NCBI GenBank assembly: GCA_020345785.1
Contig: CP070771.1
Span: forward strand, 1,591,889-1,597,052
Source: Desulfobacterales bacterium
GTDB taxonomy: Bacteria; Desulfobacterota; Desulfobacteria; Desulfobacterales; JAFDCJ01
Length of the DNA stretch: 5,164 nt
Direction of reading: 5' to 3'
Shown: positions 1 to 5,164 of the stretch, piece by piece
Numbering within the stretch: the first letter of the stretch is position 1
Layout of the letters: the number at the start of each line of letters is the position of its first letter
The notes under the pieces: generated by a model
Databases searched by the model: none
Told to the model about the DNA's origin: nothing
Seen by the model: the letters and a program-made list of their open reading frames with translations, nothing else
Made by a program: the position numbers and the translations under genes

Positions 1-125
1 TTAACTCCATTCATAAGCCATCCCGCTATAGCGGGATGAGAATTGAAAAGGTGCTACCCTTACAGCGGGAGTATTATTCGGTGGCCCAAATTTAAACGAC
101 GCCGGTGACATATGAATGGAGATAA
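1..125. repeat. Imperfect ~20-bp inverted repeat bounding a 125-nt segment
   Basis: The reverse complement of positions 1-20 matches 106-125 at 17 of 20 positions. The core, 1-14 against 112-125 (ATGAATGGAGxTAA), matches at 13 of 14. The arms enclose a perfect palindrome at 19-38 and a non-coding spacer. This arrangement could be the terminal repeats of a small non-autonomous element, or two divergent gene starts that happen to look alike. The left arm touches the window edge, so its true extent is unknown. No transposase and no target-site duplication can be seen. Confidence 0.3.
19..38. repeat. Perfect 20-nt palindrome (CATCCCGC-TATA-GCGGGATG)
   Basis: The sequence is identical to its own reverse complement over 20 nt, so either strand can form an 8-bp GC-rich stem with a TATA loop. 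No U-tract follows on either strand, which argues against a simple intrinsic terminator. It could be a dispersed REP-like palindrome or a binding site for a dimeric regulator. A related half-site, CAGCGGGA, recurs at 63-70. Confidence 0.6.
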
Positions 126-261
126 TATAAAGAATTTTGGCTTATTTTTTATGGCTTCGTTGTGTCTGCCGGCGTCGCCACAATTACCGCATCCTGCTGA
201 ACAACACAAGATGCATGCGAATGATGAGGCGGCTCAAATGCATGCTAAACCGGAAAGATAA
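112..261 (+). CDS. Possible small exported His/Met-rich peptide (49 aa)
   Basis: An ATG at 112 opens a 49-codon frame ending in TAA at 259-261. The N-terminus has a lysine (K7) followed by a hydrophobic stretch, about residues 9-22, containing FGLFFMASLCLPAS. This resembles a short signal peptide with possible cleavage after the Ala-Ser. The remainder is polar and rich in His and Met (H27, H32, M34, H35, M43, H44), with two copies of an MHA motif at residues 34-36 and 43-45. That composition is reminiscent of periplasmic copper-binding segments, but no family is recognised. Against it being real: the only SD-like sequence (GGTGA, 104-108) sits too close to the ATG, and the ORF is short. It is in the same reading frame as the downstream PPOX-like gene, separated by this single stop. 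It could be a genuine small protein, the remnant of a larger gene, or chance. Confidence 0.25.
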   Translation: MNGDNIKNFGLFFMASLCLPASPQLPHPAEQHKMHANDEAAQMHAKPER

Positions 262-325
262 ACGACAAATGTGATCGAAATATGTTACAGAAAATTACAA
301 AGGCATGCGTTAGCCGGAAATACTA

Positions 326-353
326 TTGATCTAGCCAAAGTGCTTTATATACA
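326..353 (+). promoter_or_regulatory. Weak candidate sigma70 promoter for the PPOX-like gene
   Basis: TTGATC (326-331) and TATACA (348-353) are separated by 16 nt, close to the -35/-10 consensus. Transcription would start near 360 and leave a leader of roughly 110 nt before the ATG at 469. This is a pattern match only, in AT-rich sequence, so confidence is low. Confidence 0.2.
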
Positions 354-456
354 TCAGCGACCATGGGCAGAGCATGGTTCCGGCCCCTTCCAGGGACCTT
401 CCTCATACCCCCAGCTCTACTGGTGGTCGCTGATTTTTGGAAAAGAACTGTCAATC

Positions 457-462
457 AGGAGG
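457..462 (+). promoter_or_regulatory. Strong Shine-Dalgarno that fixes the start at 469
   Basis: A perfect AGGAGG sits 6 nt upstream of the ATG at 469. This supports that ATG over the in-frame GTG at 271, which has no comparable site. Confidence 0.85.
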
Positions 463-468
463 CTTGTC

Positions 469-843
469 ATGAATTTAAAAGAATATTTTGACACAACCAG
501 AGGCTTAGGTGTTCTGTCGACAGCTGACAGCGACGGTAACGTTGATGCGGCTTTATATGCCAGACCCCATATGATGGAAGACGGAACCGTGGCCTTGATA
601 ATGCGCGACCGTCTGTCTCATCACAATTTACAGTCCAACCCGCATGCGACTTATCTTTTTAAGGAAGAAGGTCCCGGATACCGGGGGAAAAGACTTTTTT
701 TGTCCAGGGTGAGGGAGGAACAGAATACTGAACGGTTGGAATCTCTGCGACGCCGAAAGTCGGCATACAGGAATGGTGAAGACAGGTTCCTTGTTTTCTT
801 CAAGGTGGACAAGGAACTGCCGCTTGTTGGGGATGGAAAGTAG
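469..843 (+). CDS. Pyridoxamine 5'-phosphate oxidase-like FMN split-barrel protein
   Basis: This is a 124-residue protein of the pyridoxamine 5'-phosphate oxidase-related (PPOX, FMN-binding split-barrel) superfamily. The typical opening strands are visible: GLGVLSTADSDGNVDAALYARP (about residues 12-33, split here as GLGVLSTADSDG then NVDAALYARP). Next comes the DGTVALIMRDR strand (38-48), then the conserved-looking LSHHNLQSNPHATYLFKE block (49-66) and GPGYRGKRLFL (68-78). The C-terminal FLVFFKVDKELPL strand (107-119) closes the barrel. Members usually bind FMN, F420 or heme, and many have no known substrate. This short subgroup is not a bona fide PdxH, so I do not assign vitamin B6 synthesis. 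The start is fixed by a strong SD, and the length suits the subgroup. The next gene is 256 nt away across inverted repeats, so the two may not share a transcript. It is probably a cytoplasmic flavin-dependent oxidoreductase or flavin-binding protein. Confidence 0.85.
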   Translation: MNLKEYFDTTRGLGVLSTADSDGNVDAALYARPHMMEDGTVALIMRDRLSHHNLQSNPHATYLFKEEGPGYRGKRLFLSRVREEQNTERLESLRRRKSAYRNGEDRFLVFFKVDKELPLVGDGK

Positions 844-878
844 TTGATTTGTGCCCTCGCTGCTGATATGCATATTCC

Positions 879-966
879 GACGATCGACTCCTACAAAAAA
901 TTTTAACCTGCCGTAATGTTGATTGATACGCGCTTATCTGAAACGTTCCATTCGAATTCGATCGTC
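879..966. repeat. Perfect 9-bp inverted repeat with internal palindrome
   Basis: GACGATCGA at 879-887 is the exact reverse complement of TCGATCGTC at 958-966. A separate perfect 10-nt palindrome, TCGAATTCGA (952-961), overlaps the right arm. The arms are 70 nt apart, so a transcript hairpin is less likely than a DNA-level site or chance. An A-run then T-run (about 894-904) lies between the arms without a GC stem, so I see no intrinsic terminator for the PPOX-like gene. Confidence 0.4.
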
Positions 967-974
967 AGCTATTT

Positions 975-1048
975 CAGCACCAAACATACGAGGATCACGA
1001 AGGAAAGACAGAACATATTGGCCTTCCCTCCTCGTGACCTTCGTGCTG
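975..1048. repeat. Imperfect inverted repeat built from CACGAAGG-type units
   Basis: The left arm starts with CAGCAC (975-980) and continues with ACGAGGATCACGAAGG (988-1003). The right arm, CCTCGTGACCTTCGTGCTG (1030-1048), is close to its reverse complement. Two alternative pairings are possible: CACGAAGG (996-1003) with CCTTCGTG (1038-1045), or ACGAGG (988-993) with CCTCGT (1030-1035). From memory, tandem and inverted CACGAAGG/CTTCGTG units recur as intergenic repeats in many environmental bacterial genomes, so this is probably a copy of a dispersed repeat. A regulatory role upstream of the next gene is possible but unproven. There is no T-tract immediately after the structure. Confidence 0.55.
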
Positions 1049-1099
1049 ATAAGTGTATTACTTTGAATTTTTGCACAATCCTAAAGGATTAATCAAACT

Positions 1100-2650
1100 G
1101 TGGCCTTGAATTCAGATCCCATTCTGGTTGCCGGCGCTACCGGATATGTCGGCGGACGACTGATCCCGGCGTTGCTCGAGGCAGGCTATCGGGTGCGGGC
1201 CATGGCGCGAAATCTGGCAAAAATAGGTTGCCGCCCTTGGGCCGGGCACAGCAAAATTGAGCTCGTCCAAAGCGATGTTCTGGATCTTAACTCCCTTAAA
1301 CAGGCGTCTTCCGGGTGTCGGGCAGCTTATTACCTGGTTCATTCCATGATCGCCCAGAAGGAAAAATTTGCGGAAGCCGATCGCCGTGCGGCCCGCAACA
1401 TGGTCGCAGCGGCAGCGGCTGCTGGAATGGAAAGAATCATTTACCTCGGTGGACTGGCAGAAACCAAAGATGGGACATTGAGCAAGCATCTGGAATCACG
1501 CATTGAGGTGGCCGACATTCTGCAATCCGGCCCGGTACCCACAACGGATCTGCGGGCGCCCATGATCTTGGGATCGGGCAGTGCCTCATTTGAAATTCTG
1601 CGTTACCTGGTTGAACGTCTGCCAATCATGACGACCCCCCGCTGGGTGCACTCATTGAATCAGCCGATTGCCATTCGCAATGTGATCGCCTATCTTATCG
1701 GCTGTCTGGAGCATGATGAAACCACCGGACAAACATACGATATCGGCGGCCCCGATATTCTGACCTATCGTGAGCTGCTGGATATTTATGCCGAGGAGGC
1801 CGGCTTATCCAAGCGCCTGATTATTCCGGTGCCGGTTCTCACTCCCACCTTGAGCGCGTTGTGGATCCACCTGATCAGCCCGGTTCCCAAATCGATTGCG
1901 CTGCCGTTGACCGAAGGGTTGACCAGCGATGCGGTCTGCACCGAAAATCGGATTCAGTCAATTATTCCGCAGAAGCTGCTGACCTGCCGGGAGGCGGTCC
2001 GGTTGGCGTTGGATCGCATTAAACAGGAACAGGTGCACACCTGCTGGATGGATGCCGGCAATTTGCTGGAACCTGAGTGGGCCCATTGCGGCGATGCGCA
2101 GTGGGCGGGCGGAACCATTATGAACTGCGGATACCGTACGCGCTTGAAGGCAACGGTCGATGAAGTCTGGCAGCCCATCAGTCGAATCGGGGGAAAGACC
2201 GGATGGTACTTTGGGAATTTTCTATGGCGTCTGCGAGGAATTATGGATCGACTGGCGGGAGGCGTGGGCCTTAGACGGGGTCGCCGGCATCCGTCCGAAA
2301 TCGGCGTTGGCGATGCCCTGGACTTCTGGCGGGTTTTGGAAGTAAAGGCGCCGCAGCGGCTGTTATTGGTGGCTGAGATGAGAACGCCCGGTGAAGCCTT
2401 GCTCGAATTTCAAATCACTCCCGACGGAAACGGCCAGGTGGAATTGCAAATGCTCTCACGATTTTTGCCGAAAGGACTGTTTGGCCTCTTTTACTGGTAC
2501 GCACTTTATCCATTCCACCAGTGGATTTTCTATGGCATGCTTAAATCCATTGCGCGATCCATCGGCAAGCCGATTGTTGCCGGACCTCTGCGGTTTACGC
2601 CCAAACTGCATTCGTCATGTCGTTTGCCGGAGGGCCAGGGCCGGCCCTGA
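1100..2650 (+). CDS. Atypical SDR (NAD(P)-binding) fused to DUF2867
   Basis: This is a 516-residue two-domain protein. Residues 8-20 carry a Rossmann-type dinucleotide motif, GATGYVG (G12, G15, G18), typical of NmrA-like atypical SDRs. The SDR fold continues with SDVLD (58-62), AYYLVHSM (76-83), RIIYLGGL (112-119), LRAPMILGSG (151-160) and YDIGGPDILTYREL (213-226). The classical catalytic YxxxK is not evident; G117-G118 and L119 occupy the usual post-strand region, as in atypical members. Residues about 338-490 match DUF2867, with GWYFGNFLWRLRG (368-380), GGVGLRRGRR (387-396), GDALDFWRV (404-412) and a late FYWYALYPFHQWIF segment (464-477). This arrangement and length are usual for the 'SDR family oxidoreductase, DUF2867' group. 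The substrate is unknown. The GTG at 1100 is the first possible start after an in-frame TAA (1082-1084); AGGA at 1085-1088 is a somewhat distant SD. The gene lies just upstream of two photolyases, and homologues are often seen near such genes (from memory), suggesting a light- or UV-response link. Confidence 0.88.
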   Translation: MALNSDPILVAGATGYVGGRLIPALLEAGYRVRAMARNLAKIGCRPWAGHSKIELVQSDVLDLNSLKQASSGCRAAYYLVHSMIAQKEKFAEADRRAARNMVAAAAAAGMERIIYLGGLAETKDGTLSKHLESRIEVADILQSGPVPTTDLRAPMILGSGSASFEILRYLVERLPIMTTPRWVHSLNQPIAIRNVIAYLIGCLEHDETTGQTYDIGGPDILTYRELLDIYAEEAGLSKRLIIPVPVLTPTLSALWIHLISPVPKSIALPLTEGLTSDAVCTENRIQSIIPQKLLTCREAVRLALDRIKQEQVHTCWMDAGNLLEPEWAHCGDAQWAGGTIMNCGYRTRLKATVDEVWQPISRIGGKTGWYFGNFLWRLRGIMDRLAGGVGLRRGRRHPSEIGVGDALDFWRVLEVKAPQRLLLVAEMRTPGEALLEFQITPDGNGQVELQMLSRFLPKGLFGLFYWYALYPFHQWIFYGMLKSIARSIGKPIVAGPLRFTPKLHSSCRLPEGQGRP

Positions 2651-2695
2651 GAGACCAGACTTTGTTCGATAAATGAATCGAGATTACATGCCGGT

Positions 2696-2726
2696 CAAAA
2701 AACTTAGTCAAATGCTTAGTTTTTGG
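2696..2726. repeat. AT-rich inverted repeat downstream of the SDR gene, weak terminator candidate
   Basis: CAAAAAACT (2696-2704) pairs with AGTTTTTGG (2718-2726) at 8 of 9 positions around a 13-nt loop. The 3' arm carries five T residues. The stem is almost all A-T, so termination would be inefficient; it is listed because it lies 46 nt after the stop codon of the SDR-DUF2867 gene. Confidence 0.3.
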
Positions 2727-2872
2727 TAATTTGTTATTGGACTAAAAGGATTGAAATCTGTTGTTCGAATTTTAGGAGGACCATCCGGGCTTCATGAGCC
2801 TTTGTCACCCATCATTTTCTGATGAAGGTAATTAATCCGCCCGGGTAGACTTGTGCATTCGCATCAGTTTCC

Positions 2873-2903
2873 ACCGGGTTAAAATGTTTTATTTAAACCT
2901 GGT
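2873..2903 (+). promoter_or_regulatory. Leader hairpin just upstream of the photolyase ribosome binding site
   Basis: ACCGGGTT (2873-2880) pairs with AACCTGGT (2896-2903) over 8 bp, including one G-U wobble. The stem can extend with AAA/TTT (2881-2883 with 2892-2894) past a single bulged A. A short TGTTTT follows 6 nt later (2909-2914), then the SD-like GGAG at 2921-2924 and the ATG at 2936. It could be a weak attenuator or a 5'-UTR stabilising stem; nothing here decides between them. Confidence 0.4.
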
Positions 2904-2935
2904 ATCGCTGTTTTAAGGGCGGAGTAATTACGGAT

Positions 2936-4318
2936 ATGGACTTCCAGACGATTCAAAAATCCCGCATACAGCTCCTTAACGACGCCGATATTGCCAAAGG
3001 CAAATACACGCTTTATTGGATGCAGCAATCTCAGCGAGCTGACTATAATCATGCGCTGGAGTATGCAATCCAGCAGGCCAACCGTCTGGGGCAGGGAGTT
3101 CTCGTCGCATTCGGACTAATGGACGATTACCCGGAGGCAAATCTGCGTCATTATACGTTTATGCTGGAGGGTCTGAAAGAAACCCAGAGCGCTTTAGCCA
3201 GACGCGGCATCAAATTGGTCATTCAAAAGGGCGCACCGGCCGAGGTCGCATTAAAAATTGGCCGCAACGCATCGGTGATCGTGTGTGATTGCGGCTACCT
3301 GCGGCATCAGAAAGCCTGGCGTGAGCAGGTGGCGCAGCAGGCTGCCTGCCGTGTCGTCCAGGTGGAAAGCGATGCAATCGTCCCGCTGAGGGTGGTTTCC
3401 AATAAGGCTGAGTATGCCGCTCGCACCATTCGACCTAAAATTCATAGACACCTGACGGATTACCTGACGGATTTTAAACACGCCACCGTTAAAAAGTCTT
3501 CCTTAAATCTCAGCATCAAAGGCATTGATCTTAAGAACATCGACGCTGTTTTGCAAAAGATGAAGATCGACCATGGTGTGCCGCCGGTTACCAAGATTTT
3601 TAAAGGCGGATCTTCGCGGGCCAGGCAGATATTTAAAAGCTTTCTGCACCAGCGCCTGGCGCGTTATGTCGACAACCGCAACCAGCCCCAGACGGATGAT
3701 ATTTCCCATATGAGTCCCTATCTGCATTTTGGCCAAATTTCTGCGCTTTACCTCGCCTTGCAGATTCAGCAGGCCGACAGCCGGCTGCAGGCCGCTAAAG
3801 AATCATTTCTGGAAGAAATGATCGTGCGACGAGAGCTGGCCATGAATTTTGTCAACTATACACCGGACTACGATTCCTACAAGTGTCTGCCGAACTGGGC
3901 CCGCCAGACTCTTGCCGAGCATGAAAAAGATCCTCGCGAATATGTTTACACCCGACAGCAACTGGAAAACGCTCAAACCCATGATGAATACTGGAACGCG
4001 GCCATGCGGGAGATGAAATACACCGGTTTCATGCATAACTACATGCGCATGTACTGGGGCAAGAAAATTTTGGAGTGGTCCAACACACCCGAACATGCAT
4101 TTCGAACGACGCTGGCCATTAACAATAAATACTTTCTGGACGGCCGGGACGCCAACTCATATACCGGTGTGGCCTGGGTGTTCGGGGTACACGACCGGGC
4201 CTGGTTCGAGCGTCCGATATTCGGCAAAATCCGCTATATGGCCGCCTCCGGTCTGGAACGCAAGTGCGACATCCAGGGTTATGTAAAAAAGGTTGATGCA
4301 TTAATTCATCCGTCTTGA
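2936..4318 (+). CDS. phr: Class II CPD photolyase (deoxyribodipyrimidine photo-lyase)
   Basis: This 460-residue enzyme should use light and reduced FAD to split cyclobutane pyrimidine dimers in DNA. The N-terminal antenna (photolyase-related) domain starts with YTLYWMQQSQRADYNHALEYA (24-44, written here only as its known class II pattern: YWM..SQR). The C-terminal FAD domain shows SPYLHFGQIS (260-269) and class II signature 1, FLEEMIVRRELAMNF (291-305). Signature 2 is GVHDRAWFERPIFGKIRYM (417-435). The expected Trp electron-transfer triad is present: W353, W374 and W381 have exactly the 21- and 7-residue spacing of W360/W381/W388 in the Methanosarcina mazei enzyme. NNKY (396-399), DGRDAN (402-407) and the HDRAW/R433 positions linked to lesion binding are also present. 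One oddity is A436, where signature 2 normally ends in Asn. The ATG is the first start after an in-frame TAA (2894-2896), with GGAG 11 nt upstream. Length is normal and the frame is intact. A second photolyase gene follows after 87 nt. Confidence 0.96.
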   Translation: MDFQTIQKSRIQLLNDADIAKGKYTLYWMQQSQRADYNHALEYAIQQANRLGQGVLVAFGLMDDYPEANLRHYTFMLEGLKETQSALARRGIKLVIQKGAPAEVALKIGRNASVIVCDCGYLRHQKAWREQVAQQAACRVVQVESDAIVPLRVVSNKAEYAARTIRPKIHRHLTDYLTDFKHATVKKSSLNLSIKGIDLKNIDAVLQKMKIDHGVPPVTKIFKGGSSRARQIFKSFLHQRLARYVDNRNQPQTDDISHMSPYLHFGQISALYLALQIQQADSRLQAAKESFLEEMIVRRELAMNFVNYTPDYDSYKCLPNWARQTLAEHEKDPREYVYTRQQLENAQTHDEYWNAAMREMKYTGFMHNYMRMYWGKKILEWSNTPEHAFRTTLAINNKYFLDGRDANSYTGVAWVFGVHDRAWFERPIFGKIRYMAASGLERKCDIQGYVKKVDALIHPS

Positions 4319-4405
4319 AAAATTGCACATTTATCAGTCTGCGTAAAAGGGTGTTAATGGAAATATAAGTATTACAAAGCAGCATCAAGGCAAGGGCCAA
4401 CCATC
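4319..4405 (+). other. 87-nt spacer between the two photolyase genes
   Basis: No terminator-like stem with a T-tract is visible, so read-through from the class II photolyase gene into the next one is plausible. AAGGG (4392-4396) lies 9 nt before the downstream ATG and is the likely ribosome binding site. TTGCAC (4323-4328) resembles a -35 element but has no convincing -10 partner at normal spacing. Confidence 0.5.
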
Positions 4406-5164
4406 ATGCCGCGACAACATACACTGCGCCTGATTCTTGGGGACCAGATAGACGAGAATCATTCTTGGTTCAAGCACCCGAATAAACAGGTGACCTATGT
4501 CCTGATGGAAATCCGCCAGGAGACGGATTACGTCGCGCATCATATCCAAAAGGTTGCGGCCTTTTTTGCGGCCATGCGGACCTTTGCCGGACGATTGCGT
4601 GATCTGGGACACCGGGTTGTCTACTTGAAGCTGGATGACCCGCAAAATCGTCAGACAATTGCCGACAACATTAAGGATCTGCTGAACAAAAAAAAAATCA
4701 CCCGCTTTGAATACTTGCTGCCCGATGAGCATCGGCTGGATCTCCAGTTGCGCAAATTGACCGAATCCCTACCGCTGCCCTGTGAGTTTATGGACACCCA
4801 GCACTTTCTGACCGAGCGTCAGGAGTTAACGGATTTTTTTGCCGGCAAAAAACGCTATCTGATGGAGTCTTTTTACCGCTGGATGCGCAAACGCTCCAAT
4901 ATCCTTATGGAAAAGGGCAAGCCTCTCGGCGGTCAATGGAACTATGATCAGAAAAACCGCCAGGCCTACGATCAGCAGGTGCCGATACCCCAGCCGCTTC
5001 TTTTTGATAATGATGTCTCAGATATTGTTCGACTCATCCGTAAGCAAAAGGTCGCGACGATTGGTGAGATTCAGCCGGACAAGTTGATCTGGCCGACCTC
5101 CCGCACCCAGTCACTTGCCCTGTTAAAAAGCTTTGTCGATGATTTTCTGCCCGCATTCGGCACC
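4406..5164 (+). CDS. FeS-BCP family cryptochrome/photolyase, N-terminal part (cut by window end)
   Basis: The frame is open for 253 codons to the last base. The protein belongs to the cryptochrome/photolyase family with a [4Fe-4S] cluster (FeS-BCP; Agrobacterium PhrB and Rhodobacter CryB are named members), whose characterised photolyases repair (6-4) photoproducts. Visible family marks are the opening LRLILGDQIDENHSWF (7-22), the antenna-domain block YLLPDEHRLD (103-112), then MESFYRWMRKR (153-163) and GKPLGGQWNYDQKNR (171-185). The last residues, LPAFGT (248-253), lead into the family's usual aromatic-Gln-Asp-Ala-Met region, which lies outside the window. Family members are about 500-510 residues, so roughly half is present. 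The FAD-binding helices and the four cluster-ligating Cys should lie beyond the end and cannot be checked. No alternative start exists between an in-frame TAA (4355-4357) and this ATG. It is co-directional with the class II photolyase gene. Confidence 0.95.
   Translation, partial: MPRQHTLRLILGDQIDENHSWFKHPNKQVTYVLMEIRQETDYVAHHIQKVAAFFAAMRTFAGRLRDLGHRVVYLKLDDPQNRQTIADNIKDLLNKKKITRFEYLLPDEHRLDLQLRKLTESLPLPCEFMDTQHFLTERQELTDFFAGKKRYLMESFYRWMRKRSNILMEKGKPLGGQWNYDQKNRQAYDQQVPIPQPLLFDNDVSDIVRLIRKQKVATIGEIQPDKLIWPTSRTQSLALLKSFVDDFLPAFGT

Larger units (their letters stand above)
262..468 (+). other. No recognised gene; open leader upstream of the PPOX-like gene
   Basis: The frame of the downstream gene stays open here from a GTG at 271, adding 66 codons before the preferred ATG at 469. 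The translated extension (for example residues resembling LAKVLYIHQRPWAEHG) matches no family I know. It has no SD before the GTG and would give a protein much longer than the usual family members. I therefore treat it as non-coding leader. A possible sigma70-type promoter lies inside it. Confidence 0.5.
2651..2935 (+). other. 285-nt intergenic leader before the class II photolyase gene
   Basis: No gene of convincing size lies here. The stretch contains several potential hairpins: TCGAT/ATCGA (2666-2681), an AT-rich repeat (2696-2726), CATCA/TGATG (2810-2824) nested in CCGGGC/GCCCGG (2785-2790 with 2839-2844), and an 8-bp stem at 2873-2903. A consensus AGGAGG (2774-2779) is followed, 14 nt later, by an ATG (2794) opening a 13-codon frame that ends at 2835. 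This could be a leader peptide, but the spacing is poor. I do not recognise any known riboswitch consensus (checked by eye for TPP, cobalamin, FMN and c-di-GMP-I core motifs). Confidence 0.5.

Noticed and set aside
241..320. Imperfect direct repeat CATGC...CCGGAAA (241-256 and 304-320)
   Set aside because: The two blocks have different internal spacing and only short identity; too weak to call a repeat.
271..468. N-terminal extension of the PPOX-like protein from GTG 271
   Set aside because: There is no SD at the GTG and no recognisable homology in the extra 66 residues. A perfect AGGAGG with good spacing precedes ATG 469, which gives the usual family start and length.
628..873. Minus-strand 81-codon frame over the PPOX-like gene
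   Set aside because: It is antisense to a gene with clear family motifs and has no recognisable protein features, so it is a shadow frame.
894..904. A-run/T-run after the PPOX-like gene as an intrinsic terminator
   Set aside because: No GC-rich stem precedes the T-run, so it lacks the required hairpin.
1071..1077. Shared TTGCACA upstream of the SDR gene (1071-1077) and of the second photolyase (4323-4329)
   Set aside because: A 7-nt match at different distances from the starts (about 22 and 76 nt) is expected by chance in a window of this size, and the flanks do not align.
2785..2844. Known riboswitch in the photolyase leader
   Set aside because: No core consensus of the common classes could be recognised by eye; only simple stems are visible.
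4385..4732. Minus-strand 115-codon frame over the second photolyase
   Set aside because: The + strand here encodes strong FeS-BCP motifs; the antisense product shows no coherent domain.

Overview
The window reads as chromosomal DNA from a Gram-negative bacterium. All recognisable genes lie on the + strand, and codon use is mixed AT/GC. From memory of family members, the small PPOX-like protein and the SDR-DUF2867 protein look most like those of Desulfobacterota-type (former deltaproteobacterial) genomes. That is inference only; nothing such as rRNA fixes the taxon.

Layout: (1) Positions 1-468 hold no recognised gene. They contain a perfect 20-nt palindrome (19-38) inside a longer imperfect inverted repeat (1-20 / 106-125), and a weak small ORF (112-261) encoding a possibly exported His/Met-rich peptide. 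(2) 469-843 encodes a 124-aa pyridoxamine 5'-phosphate oxidase-like (FMN split-barrel) protein behind a strong Shine-Dalgarno. (3) 844-1099 is an intergenic stretch rich in inverted repeats, with CACGAAGG-type units. (4) 1100-2650 encodes a two-domain protein: an atypical NAD(P)-binding SDR followed by DUF2867. (5) 2651-2935 is a 285-nt non-coding leader with several potential hairpins. (6) 2936-4318 encodes a complete class II CPD photolyase. (7) 4406 to the window end encodes the N-terminal half of a second, unrelated-class photolyase of the FeS-BCP / prokaryotic (6-4) family, cut by the window edge.

Together the genes suggest a UV-damage repair locus. The class II enzyme should reverse cyclobutane pyrimidine dimers. 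The FeS-BCP enzyme should reverse (6-4) photoproducts. Both use reduced FAD and light. The SDR-DUF2867 protein and the PPOX-like protein are plausible redox or flavin-related neighbours of unknown specific function. No transposase, CRISPR array, tRNA or rRNA was seen. I found no clear sign of an undescribed defence or mobile system. The most interesting points are the adjacent pair of complementary photolyases, one altered signature residue in the class II enzyme, and the structured intergenic regions.
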